From positions 1 through 48,652 of the forward strand of contig UQLF01000014.1 of the NCBI GenBank assembly GCA_900541875.1: a stretch of DNA of 48,652 bases, in the 5' to 3' direction. A model generated the notes under the pieces. That model worked only from the letters and a program-made list of their open reading frames with translations, was not told the DNA's origin and ran no database searches. The stretch's first letter is position 1. Every line of letters starts with the position of its first letter. This DNA is from an uncultured Collinsella sp. (GTDB taxonomy: Bacteria; Actinomycetota; Coriobacteriia; Coriobacteriales; Coriobacteriaceae). Below are positions 41,610 through 48,652 of this stretch, one piece after another. The translations under genes were made by a program, and so were the position numbers.

Positions 41610-43709
41610 TTAGGCGTTCTTGCTCATGACCTCGTCCACGATGGACTTGGGCGCGGGCTCATAAGAGTCGAACTGCATCGTGTAGGATGCACGGCCCTGG
41701 GTCTGGGAGCGAAGGTCGGTAGCGTAACCGAACATCTCGCCCAGCGGCACCTTGGCACGGATGAGCTTGCTGTTCTTGCGATCCTCCATGCCCTCGATCT
41801 TGCCGCGGCGACCGGAGAGGTTGCCCATAACGTCGCCCATGTACTGCTCGGGGGTCTCGACCTCGACAGCCATGATCGGCTCGAGCAGCTGCGGATCGGA
41901 CTTCTTGAGGGCGTCCTTGATAGCCATGGAACCGGCGATCTTGAAGGCGGCCTCGGAGGAGTCGACCTCGTGGTAAGAACCGTCGAACAGGGTGACCTTA
42001 ACGTCGAGGACCGGGAAGCCGGCGATAACACCGGTGTTCAGGGCCTCCTGAATGCCCTTATCGATGGACGGGATGTACTCCTTGGGCACGACGCCGCCGA
42101 CGATAGCGTTGACGAACTCGTAGCCGAAGCCCTCCTCCATCTTCTCGAGCTTGATGACGGCGTGGCCGTACTGACCGCGACCGCCGGACTGACGGACAAA
42201 CTTGCCCTCAGCCTTCTCGACGTCGTGACCAGCGGTCTCGCGGTAAGCAACCTGGGGCTTACCAACGTTAGCGTCAACCTTGAACTCGCGGAGCAGACGG
42301 TCGACGATGATCTCGAGGTGCAGCTCGCCCATGCCGGCGATGATGGTCTGGCCGGTCTCGTGGTTGGTGGACACCTGGAAGGTCGGGTCCTCCTCGGCGA
42401 GCTTGGTCAGAGCCAGGGACATCTTGTCCTGCTCGGCCTTGGTCTTGGGCTCGATGGCAACGTCGATAACGGGCTTAGCGAACTCAATCTTCTCGAGGAC
42501 GATCTCCTTGCCCTCTTCGCACAGGGTGTCACCGGTGGTGGAGTTCTTGAAGCCGACGCAAGCGACGATGTCGCCGGCGGCAGCGTCGTCACGGTCGATA
42601 CGCTCGGCGGCGTTCATCTCGAGGATGCGGCCGAGGCGCTCGCGCTGACCGTTGGAAGCGTTGACCACGTAGGAGCCGGACTCGGCGCGGCCGGAGTAAA
42701 CGCGGACATAGGTGAGCTTACCGACGAACGGGTCGGTCATGATCTTGAAGACCAAGCCGGAGAAGGGCTCGTCGAAGGAAGGATGACGCTGGATCTCCTC
42801 GCCGGTGTCCGGATCGGTACCGGTGACGGCCTCAACGTCGAGCGGGCTGGGCAGGTAGTCGACGACAGCGTCGAGCAGCTCCTGAACGCCCTTGTTCTTG
42901 TAGGCGGAGCCCACGAAGACGAGGTTGAGCTCGTTGGCCAGAACGCCCTTGCGCAGAGCGGCCTTGAGCTCCTCGACGGTGAAGTCCTCCTCCATGAGGA
43001 TCTTCTCCATGAGCTCGTCGTCAAAGCTGGCAGCAGCGTCGAGGAGCTCCTCGCGCTTGGTGGCAGCGATGTCGGCGAACTCAGCCGGAATCTCGTCCAT
43101 CGGCTCGGGGTAGGTCATACCCTTCTCGTCGGCCTTGAAGTCCCATGCAGTCATGGTGACCAGGTCGATGACGCCCCAGAAGTTGTCCTCGGCGCCCATC
43201 GGGACCTGAGCGGCCACGGCGTTGGCGTCGAGACGATCCTTCATGGTCTCGATAGCGTTGAAGAAGTCAGCGCCCACGCGGTCATACTTGTTGATGAAGG
43301 CGATACGGGGGACGTTGAAGGTGGAAGCCTGACGCCAAACGGTCTCAGACTGGGGCTGAACGCCGGCAACGGCGTCAAAGACGGCGACAGCGCCATCGAG
43401 GACACGCAGGCAGCGCTCGACCTCAGCGGTGAAGTCAACGTGGCCCGGGGTGTCGATGATCTGGATGCGGTAGTCCTTACCGTCCTTGTTCCAGAAGCAC
43501 GTGGTAGCAGCGGAGGTGATGGTTACGCCGCGCTCCTGCTCCTGAACCATCCAGTCCATGGTGGCAGCGCCCTCATGGACCTCACCGATCTTGTGGGTCT
43601 TACCGGTGTAGTAAAGAATACGCTCGGTCGTGGTGGTCTTACCGGCATCGATGTGGGCCATGATGCCGATGTTACGGGTATCGGAAAGCTTGTACTTAGG
43701 CTTAGCCAT
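41610..43709 (-). CDS. fusA: Elongation factor G
   Basis: 699 residues, normal. GTPase motifs AHIDAGKTTT, DTPGHVDF and NKYDRVGAD (NKxD), plus the domain IV-V region with GRGQYGHAVIKLEKM. It drives translocation. Classical str operon position after rpsG. Confidence 0.97.
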   Translation of the reverse strand: MAKPKYKLSDTRNIGIMAHIDAGKTTTTERILYYTGKTHKIGEVHEGAATMDWMVQEQERGVTITSAATTCFWNKDGKDYRIQIIDTPGHVDFTAEVERCLRVLDGAVAVFDAVAGVQPQSETVWRQASTFNVPRIAFINKYDRVGADFFNAIETMKDRLDANAVAAQVPMGAEDNFWGVIDLVTMTAWDFKADEKGMTYPEPMDEIPAEFADIAATKREELLDAAASFDDELMEKILMEEDFTVEELKAALRKGVLANELNLVFVGSAYKNKGVQELLDAVVDYLPSPLDVEAVTGTDPDTGEEIQRHPSFDEPFSGLVFKIMTDPFVGKLTYVRVYSGRAESGSYVVNASNGQRERLGRILEMNAAERIDRDDAAAGDIVACVGFKNSTTGDTLCEEGKEIVLEKIEFAKPVIDVAIEPKTKAEQDKMSLALTKLAEEDPTFQVSTNHETGQTIIAGMGELHLEIIVDRLLREFKVDANVGKPQVAYRETAGHDVEKAEGKFVRQSGGRGQYGHAVIKLEKMEEGFGYEFVNAIVGGVVPKEYIPSIDKGIQEALNTGVIAGFPVLDVKVTLFDGSYHEVDSSEAAFKIAGSMAIKDALKKSDPQLLEPIMAVEVETPEQYMGDVMGNLSGRRGKIEGMEDRKNSKLIRAKVPLGEMFGYATDLRSQTQGRASYTMQFDSYEPAPKSIVDEVMSKNA

Positions 43710-43729
43710 GTTAGTTCCTTACCTTAAAC

Positions 43730-44203
43730 TTACCAACGATAGTGAGAGAACGCGCGGTTGGCCTCGGCCATCTTGAAGACGTCCTCACGCTTCTTGACGG
43801 AAGCGCCCAGGCCGTTGGAAGCGTCGAGGATCTCGTTGGCGAGACGCTCGGCCATGGTCTTCTCCTTGCGAGCGCGGGAGAAGTTGACGATCCAGCGGAT
43901 ACCCAGAGCGGTGGAACGACGGGAGTTGACCTCCATCGGGACCTGATAGGTAGCGCCACCGACACGCTTGGGCTTAACCTCGAGCGTGGGCTTGACGTTG
44001 TCCATAGCCTTCTTGAAGGTAGCGAGAGCGTCGCCACCCTCGGACTTCTCGGCAACGATCTCGAAAGCGGTGTAAACGATGCGCTCAGCGGTGGCCTTCT
44101 TGCCGTCAAGAAGGACCTTGTTGATGAGCTGAGTCACCAGGCGGTTGTTGTAAACGGCGTCAGGCTGAACCTCACGACGATTAGCTGCTGCACGACGCGG
44201 CAT
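43730..44203 (-). CDS. rpsG: 30S ribosomal protein S7
   Basis: 157 residues. LVTQLINKVLLDGKKATAER and RRVGGATYQVPMEV-type signature (KRVGGATYQVPMEVNSRR). Ends FSHYRW as usual. Confidence 0.97.
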   Translation of the reverse strand: MPRRAAANRREVQPDAVYNNRLVTQLINKVLLDGKKATAERIVYTAFEIVAEKSEGGDALATFKKAMDNVKPTLEVKPKRVGGATYQVPMEVNSRRSTALGIRWIVNFSRARKEKTMAERLANEILDASNGLGASVKKREDVFKMAEANRAFSHYRW

Positions 44204-44276
44204 GTGAAATCTCCTTAAGTGTCTACCGTGCGGCGCTTAGGCGGCACACGGCGAAAGTATCAAAACGTTATCTGGC

Positions 44277-44654
44277 TTATTTGGCCTTGGGGCGCTTAGC
44301 ACCGTACTTGGAACGGGCCTGCATACGGTTCTGGACCGGAGCAGCGTCGTAGGCGCCACGGATGACGTGATAACGGACACCAGGGAGGTCACGGACACGA
44401 CCGCCGCGGACGAGCACGATGGAGTGCTCCTGCAGGTTGTGGCCCTCACCCGGGATGTAAGCAGTAACTTCGATGCCGTTGACGAGGCGAACACGGGCAA
44501 CCTTACGAAGAGCCGAGTTCGGCTTCTTGGGGCTCGTGGTGAAGACGCGGGTGCACACGCCGCGCTTCTGGGAGTTGTGCTGCAGAGCAGCGTTCTTGGA
44601 CTTCTTGGGCACGGAACGACGGCCCTGGCGAACCAGCTGGTTAATAGTAGGCAA
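44277..44654 (-). CDS. rpsL: 30S ribosomal protein S12
   Basis: 125 residues. MPTINQLVRQGRRSVPKKSK start; the streptomycin-site lysine in TSPKKPNSALRK and the loop LVRGGRVRDLPGVRYH are wild-type-like. Opens the str operon. Confidence 0.98.
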   Translation of the reverse strand: MPTINQLVRQGRRSVPKKSKNAALQHNSQKRGVCTRVFTTSPKKPNSALRKVARVRLVNGIEVTAYIPGEGHNLQEHSIVLVRGGRVRDLPGVRYHVIRGAYDAAPVQNRMQARSKYGAKRPKAK

Positions 44655-44747
44655 AGCGTACTCCTTCTCGAATGATTCCAGCTTTCTGTAAAGTGCAACG
44701 GCTTGAATCGAGGGGTCAGCATCCCCCTACGAAACACGCAGTTCGAT

Positions 44748-44776
44748 AGGATACGTGCCGTTAGCTGTGTCGTCAA
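44748..44776 (-). promoter_or_regulatory. Promoter of the str operon
   Basis: Minus strand TTGACG (44771-44776), 17-bp spacer, TATCCT (44748-44753), about 90 bp before the rpsL start. Confidence 0.75.
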
Positions 44777-44789
44777 CAGACCACGCCGC

Positions 44790-44800
44790 CGGGCGTATCC
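44790..44800 (-). promoter_or_regulatory. GGATACGCCCG motif upstream of the rpsL promoter
   Basis: Partial copy of the motif found upstream of rplC and rplB (minus strand GGATACGCCCG followed by GCGGCGTGG), 13 bp upstream of the -35. Confidence 0.4.
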
Positions 44801-44828
44801 CAAAATTGGCACATTTCCGCAAAGCCTA

Positions 44829-44885
44829 CACAAAAGGAATCCCTTCCTGTGCGCTTGGGAGGATTCCCGGGCCGGGCGGCCTATC
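44829..44885. repeat. Fragment related to the 46661-46715 element
   Basis: Shares CAAAAGGAATCCC, TGTGCGC and GATTCCCGG in the same order with 46660-46712. GGAATCCC and GGGAGGATTCC can pair. It lies between the anti-sigma and rpsL genes; the region has no ORF of its own. Confidence 0.6.
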
Positions 44886-44955
44886 AAGATTTTGCCGCAT
44901 ACTTCCGAAAATCGGACGAATGTCGCTCGCTTTAACCGCCCATTTAACGCAAAAT

Positions 44956-44984
44956 GGGCCGCCTCCCCTAGTAGGAAGCGGCCC
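44956..44984 (-). terminator. Terminator of the sigma/anti-sigma operon
   Basis: GGGCCGC/GCGGCCC stem, followed on the minus strand by ATTTTGC. It lies just past the anti-sigma stop codon at 44991. Confidence 0.75.
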
Positions 44985-44990
44985 CAAATC

Positions 44991-46067
44991 TTACGAATAG
45001 ACGATGGTAAAGGGTACTTCTGTTTCGGTCTCTCCTGTTGACGTGCACCTCGTGCCCTCAAGCGTTACTGAGACCACTTGATCGACATCAATCAACTTCG
45101 TTGGCACCCAGATGTTCTCTCCGCTATTGCGCGCATAAGAAAAATATAAGTTGAACACCCCTGCGTCGTCATCTTCGATAATCCGCTCCGATCCATCCTT
45201 GTAGCTGACGGTCAGCTTATTATCAACTGCTTCATAGCCCAAATCATCGATGTGCGTCTGGATGGAAAACGGGCTGATCTCAAGAGGCGAGTCATCGGAG
45301 CGGAGTTCCTTTGTATCGACGTACGCTCCAACGCCAAACTCGGGCGTCGATGCCTCGAACGGCTTCGCATCCTCGCCTTCGCCCTCGGTCCACGAGATAT
45401 TCCAGGTGACCGCATGTTGAAAACCTCGCTCGCGATCCATAGAGGCAAAGTACATCGTGCCATTAATGACCGTGTCGCTTGATGTGTCCTTATCAATGGT
45501 GCAGCGTGTGTCAGCCCATTCCTCGCCGAAGTTCATGCTGGGCGTGCCGATGCCTTGTTCTTCTTCACCATAGAGAACAAGTTCGCCCGTCTCTGCTGCC
45601 GGCTTGTAGTAGTTAACGCCATTTGGATTGGACAGCGTAAACGTCACGGCACCGCAACCGTTTTTATCGATAGCCATCTCATGGATATCAAGCGTATAGC
45701 CGTTACCCTCGACGGACAGATTAACCTTCTGGACTGTGCCCTCCAGGCTTTGGGGCGCAATGCCGTCACCAAACTCTCTGGTGTAGGTGTATTTAGCCCC
45801 CGATGAGCCGCCGTTGGTCCAGGTAATGGAATCCCCATTGCCGTGGTTTCCCCAGGCTGAGGCAAAATAGCTGGAATTGATAACGGCGTAGGCGACCCCT
45901 CCGGTCGCCAACACTCCGGCGAGACATCCGATTACGGCAACATAGAGAGACTTCGCGTGGCCCTTTCGATGAAGCGGCTCACCCGCAGCGGTATTTAGGA
46001 CGCGATCTGCAAGATCACTATCGGCTTGGATGGACTCGAAGGCCTGCTTGATTTGATTGGATTTCAC
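44991..46067 (-). CDS. Putative anti-sigma factor, DUF4179-like membrane protein
   Basis: 358 residues. A short cytoplasmic N-terminus (residues 1-40, likely sigma-binding), one membrane segment at 41-63 (LYVAVIGCLAGVLATGGVAY) and a ~290-residue extracytoplasmic beta-rich domain. Resembles DUF4179/RsiV-type anti-sigma factors by layout and context. Its start overlaps the sigma gene by 50 bp in another frame, implying coupled translation. The signal sensed is unknown. Confidence 0.78.
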   Translation of the reverse strand: MKSNQIKQAFESIQADSDLADRVLNTAAGEPLHRKGHAKSLYVAVIGCLAGVLATGGVAYAVINSSYFASAWGNHGNGDSITWTNGGSSGAKYTYTREFGDGIAPQSLEGTVQKVNLSVEGNGYTLDIHEMAIDKNGCGAVTFTLSNPNGVNYYKPAAETGELVLYGEEEQGIGTPSMNFGEEWADTRCTIDKDTSSDTVINGTMYFASMDRERGFQHAVTWNISWTEGEGEDAKPFEASTPEFGVGAYVDTKELRSDDSPLEISPFSIQTHIDDLGYEAVDNKLTVSYKDGSERIIEDDDAGVFNLYFSYARNSGENIWVPTKLIDVDQVVSVTLEGTRCTSTGETETEVPFTIVYS

Positions 46068-46536
46068 GGTCGCCCTCCTCTAGGATGAACTTGAGCTTCG
46101 ACCTGCCGCGAGCCAAACGCGTTCGAACGGTCGCGGCTGGTACATGCAACAACTCGGCAATCTCTGAGGTCGAAAAGCCCAGATAGTAATAGAGCACGAT
46201 GGGAACGCGGAATCGCTCCGGAAGTCGCATAACGTCTGACAGGACCGCCTTGGTCTCATCCTGCGCCGCCGAAAGCGAATCGGCCAGGTTCTCAATATCC
46301 TCCACACGCCTCCATGGCTTTCGAAAGAGCGATTTACATTCATTGATCGTGACCCGGATAAGCCATCGACGAAGATGTTCCCAGCTTTCAAATTGCACAT
46401 CGTTTTTGAGTAACTTCAGAAAGACGTCTTGAGCGACATCGTCGGCGTCGGCGCGATCACGCAGGTACGTCAACGCGATCCGAAACACGACATCCCGGTG
46501 GTCTTCGACCGCCTGTCTAAATGCTTGTTCTTCCAT
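46018..46536 (-). CDS. ECF-type RNA polymerase sigma factor
   Basis: 172 residues. Region 2 VFRIALTYLRDRADADDVAQ and DVFLKLLKND, linker, and region 4 LPERFRVPIVLYYYLGFSTS followed by EIAELLHVPAATVRTRLARG. Start at 46536 has GGGAGGTGAT; the 42-codon upstream extension is unsupported. It likely directs transcription of its own operon and is held by the downstream membrane protein. The pair sits between rpoC and rpsL. Confidence 0.92.
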   Translation of the reverse strand: MEEQAFRQAVEDHRDVVFRIALTYLRDRADADDVAQDVFLKLLKNDVQFESWEHLRRWLIRVTINECKSLFRKPWRRVEDIENLADSLSAAQDETKAVLSDVMRLPERFRVPIVLYYYLGFSTSEIAELLHVPAATVRTRLARGRSKLKFILEEGDREIQSNQAGLRVHPSR

Positions 46537-46626
46537 AATCACCTCCCGGTGACGGTAATGATTCTTGATGAGGACCTCACCATTGATACGCTCTGGCCGG
46601 ACGAAATGTTTCAAATTCAAGCAGGA

Positions 46627-46666
46627 AAAACCTACCAAAATAAACCTGTCCCTTTTTGGCAAAAGG
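46627..46666. repeat. Inverted copy of the 30623-30664 element
   Basis: AAAACCTACCAAAATAAACC then TGTCCCTTTTTGGCA matches the reverse complement of 30623-30664. The outer right arm is degraded, so it no longer forms the full hairpin. Confidence 0.7.
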
Positions 46667-46689
46667 AATCCCCTTCTGTGCGCGGGGCA

Positions 46690-46826
46690 GATTCCCGGAA
46701 CGGGCCGCCCGCTGTTTAAGTTTGCTGCTCTACAGTCCTGCGCAAGACGGAAAGCACATTAAGTGCTTTCCTTTGCGTACGGAACTCGCGACAAACTTAA
46801 CCCCTCTGCCGCCCGTCCCGGGAATC
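46690..46826. repeat. Palindromic element with conserved core (copy 2)
   Basis: Arms 46690-46724 and 46792-46826 match at 27 of 35 positions (GATTCCCGG..., ending TTAAGTTTG). Core 46725-46791: CTGCTCTACAGTCCTGCGCA, hairpin GGAAAGCAC-ATTAA-GTGCTTTCC and TTTGCGTACGGAACTCGCGA. Arms differ from copy 1 but remain self-complementary. Confidence 0.88.
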
Positions 46827-46857
46827 CGACGTACTCGTCGGGGCAACGTTCCTCATC

Positions 46858-46895
46858 AAAAAAAGGCCCGCTCCCCTATTGGGAAGCGAGCCTTT
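46858..46895 (-). terminator. Terminator after rpoC
   Basis: Stem GGCCCGCTCCC against GGGAAGCGAGCC, with AAAAAAA on the left giving a T7 tract on the minus strand. Confidence 0.92.
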
Positions 46896-46921
46896 ATAAG
46901 GGCGGTTAACGTACTTGGAAG

Positions 46922-48652
46922 CTACTCCTCGTCGTTGTCCTTGGCCTCTTCGGCGTCGTCGGTGTCCACGAGCTGGTTGAGCAGCTCATCGAGGGAAGCC
47001 ATGTCCTCGTTGATGGCACCGTTGGCGGGAGCCTTCTTGTCGTCGATCGGGGCACCCAAGAGCTCCTCGTCGGCGTCGGCGTGATGCGTCGGCGCAGCGG
47101 AGGTGCCCAGCAGGATGTCGTCCGGACCGTCGGGGCTAAAGACCATCTGCAGCAGCTGCGAGAGGTCTTCCTCGTCGGCAACGTCGTCGTTGTTCTCGAG
47201 GATGTAGAGCAGGTCGTGGGCCTCCAGACCGTCACGGAGCTCCTCGATCGCCTTGGCACCGATGCCATCGATGCGCAGCAGATCCTCCTCGGACTTGCCA
47301 ACCAGGTCGCCGACCGTCTCGATGCCGACCTCGCTGAACTTGTTGGTCCAGCGCTGCGACACGCCCAGGTCGTCGAACAGGTACAGGCGAGCCTTCTCGG
47401 CGGAGATGGTGTGGCCGTTGCGGGTGAACGAACCGTCAGCACCACCAAACTCGTCGTAGCCGGCCCAGTCGAGCTGCTGCGGGAGCTGCTCGTCCAGGTC
47501 CTTGAGCTCCACAGGAGCCCACTCGGGCAGCGACTTAGCGTTGGGCGAAGCCGGGCCGTCGATGTCCACGTAGCCGTCGGCCGTGCGATACGTCAGCTTG
47601 GCGTTGGCGTACGGCTTGAGGCCGGTACCGGCCGGGATCTTCTTGCCGACGATGACGTTGGACTTAAGGTCGAGCAGGTGGTCGACCTTGCCCTCGATGG
47701 CAGCCTCGGTAAGGACGCCGGCGGTACGGATGAACGAAGCGCTCGACAGCCAGGAGTCGATGTTGGACGCGACCTTGAGCGTACCCAGGATGACGGGCTC
47801 GGCCACGGGAGCCTGACCGCCCAAACGGGCAACGCGCTCGACCTCGTCGGCAAACTCGTAGCGGTCGACGTACTGACCAAGCAGGTACTTGGAGTCACCG
47901 GGGTTGGTGATCTGAACGCGACGCAGCATCTGACGTGCGAGCACCTCGATGTGCTTGTCGTTCAGGTCGACGCCCTGGCTGGTGTAGACGTCCTTGACGC
48001 TCTCGACGAAGGTGTGCATCGTCGACTCGATGTCGGTCAGCTTGCGCAGGTTGCGGAAGTTGACGAAGCCCTTGGTGATCTGATCGCCGGCGCGAACCTC
48101 GCAGCCGTCCTCGATCTCGGGCATGAAGCGCACCGAAGCGGGAACGCGACGCTCGTCGAGGACACGGGTGTGATCCTCGGAGTCGGTGAGCGTCAGCACG
48201 TACTCGGACTTCTCGGGCTTAATCGAGAGGTGGCCGGAGTACGGAGCCAGCTCGGCCTCGCGACCCAGGATCTTCTCGTTGACGTTGCCGACGATATCGA
48301 ACATACGGCTGACCGTAGGCAGACCCTGCGTAATATCGTCGACGCCAGCGACGCCGCCGGAGTGAATGGTACGCATCGTAAGCTGCGTACCGGGCTCGCC
48401 GATGGACTGGGCGGCAATAATGCCGACCGCGGTACCGATGGCGACCGGACGACGGGTGGAAAGATCCCAGCCGTAGCACTTCTGGCACACGCCGTACTTG
48501 GAGCGGCAGGTGAGCAGCGCGCGAAGCTTGACCTTCTTAAGGCCGGCATCGACCATCTTCTGGATGTCGGCGACCTTCTCGATGTAGCCGTCCTGCTCAA
48601 AGAGCACGGTGCCATCGGGAGCCACGACGTCCTCGATGAAGCAACGGCCGAC
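46922..48652 (-). CDS. rpoC: RNA polymerase beta' subunit, C-terminal part
   Basis: Partial; the reading frame is open at the right edge (577 codons here, incl. stop). Visible: zinc-site 2 cysteines in LTCRSKYGVCQKCYG, the bridge/jaw region VGIIAAQSIGEPGTQLTMRT and TIHSGGVAG, and the conserved LTEAAIEGKVDHLLDLK. After the normal C-terminal core comes an unusual tail: LGVSQRWTNKFSEVGIETVG, then SEEDLLRIDGIGAKAIEELR, a helix-hairpin-helix domain resembling the alpha-subunit CTD, and an acidic ~90-residue end. Downstream is a strong terminator. Confidence 0.97.
   Translation of the reverse strand, partial: VGRCFIEDVVAPDGTVLFEQDGYIEKVADIQKMVDAGLKKVKLRALLTCRSKYGVCQKCYGWDLSTRRPVAIGTAVGIIAAQSIGEPGTQLTMRTIHSGGVAGVDDITQGLPTVSRMFDIVGNVNEKILGREAELAPYSGHLSIKPEKSEYVLTLTDSEDHTRVLDERRVPASVRFMPEIEDGCEVRAGDQITKGFVNFRNLRKLTDIESTMHTFVESVKDVYTSQGVDLNDKHIEVLARQMLRRVQITNPGDSKYLLGQYVDRYEFADEVERVARLGGQAPVAEPVILGTLKVASNIDSWLSSASFIRTAGVLTEAAIEGKVDHLLDLKSNVIVGKKIPAGTGLKPYANAKLTYRTADGYVDIDGPASPNAKSLPEWAPVELKDLDEQLPQQLDWAGYDEFGGADGSFTRNGHTISAEKARLYLFDDLGVSQRWTNKFSEVGIETVGDLVGKSEEDLLRIDGIGAKAIEELRDGLEAHDLLYILENNDDVADEEDLSQLLQMVFSPDGPDDILLGTSAAPTHHADADEELLGAPIDDKKAPANGAINEDMASLDELLNQLVDTDDAEEAKDNDEE

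Overview
The window looks like a chromosomal segment of a gut Coriobacteriia, most likely Collinsella or a close relative. I infer this from the high GC content, the strong Shine-Dalgarno sites, the gene families and the intergenic repeats; there is no 16S rRNA here to confirm it. The first ~148 bases are C/G homopolymer runs and look like a poor contig end.

Layout. (1) 149-7300: minus-strand genes ygeX, ygeY, ygeW, a MocA-like nucleotidyltransferase and hyuA, with a divergent YheO-type regulator. (2) 7424-16209: an accessory island holding a Pro/Ala-rich membrane protein, a broken DnaQ-like exonuclease, a candidate type I toxin/antisense-RNA locus with a decayed second copy, a SIMPL-domain protein, two AAA ATPases (one frameshifted), an AbiEi-like protein, a 23-bp tandem array, a 24-bp-arm palindrome and two arrays of 62-bp hairpin repeats. 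(3) 16279-26663: minus-strand NCS2 purine permease, ssnA, ygfK, a polyferredoxin and xdhD, with a second divergent YheO-type regulator. (4) 26776-32570: ridA, a U32 peptidase, an RluA-type pseudouridine synthase, and a Gfo/Idh/MocA oxidoreductase with a DeoR regulator. (5) 33042-48652: ribosomal operon rplC-D-W-B, rpsS, rplV, rpsC, rplP, rpmC, rpsQ, rplN, rplX; then a histidine phosphatase and a CDF transporter; the str operon rpsL-rpsG-fusA-rpsJ; an ECF sigma/anti-sigma pair; and the 3' part of rpoC.

Regions 1 and 3 together contain all seven genes (ygeX, ygeY, ygeW, hyuA, xdhD, ygfK, ssnA) reported in 2023 as the anaerobic uric acid/purine degradation set of gut bacteria. A matching permease, a ferredoxin, a molybdopterin-nucleotidyltransferase homologue and RidA, which removes the 2-aminoacrylate made by YgeX-type lyases, are also present. 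The set is split in two by the island, and each half has its own YheO-type regulator.

The most novel-looking signals are non-coding. They are the toxin/antisense locus at 9876-10122 with its relic at 10835-11205; the 62-bp hairpin arrays flanking the AbiEi-like gene; two palindromic elements with a conserved core but different self-complementary arms (39092-39242 and 46690-46826); helically phased CGCA repeats upstream of the oxidoreductase/DeoR operon; and a motif shared upstream of rplC, rplB and rpsL. RpoC also ends in a helix-hairpin-helix domain resembling the alpha-subunit C-terminal domain.
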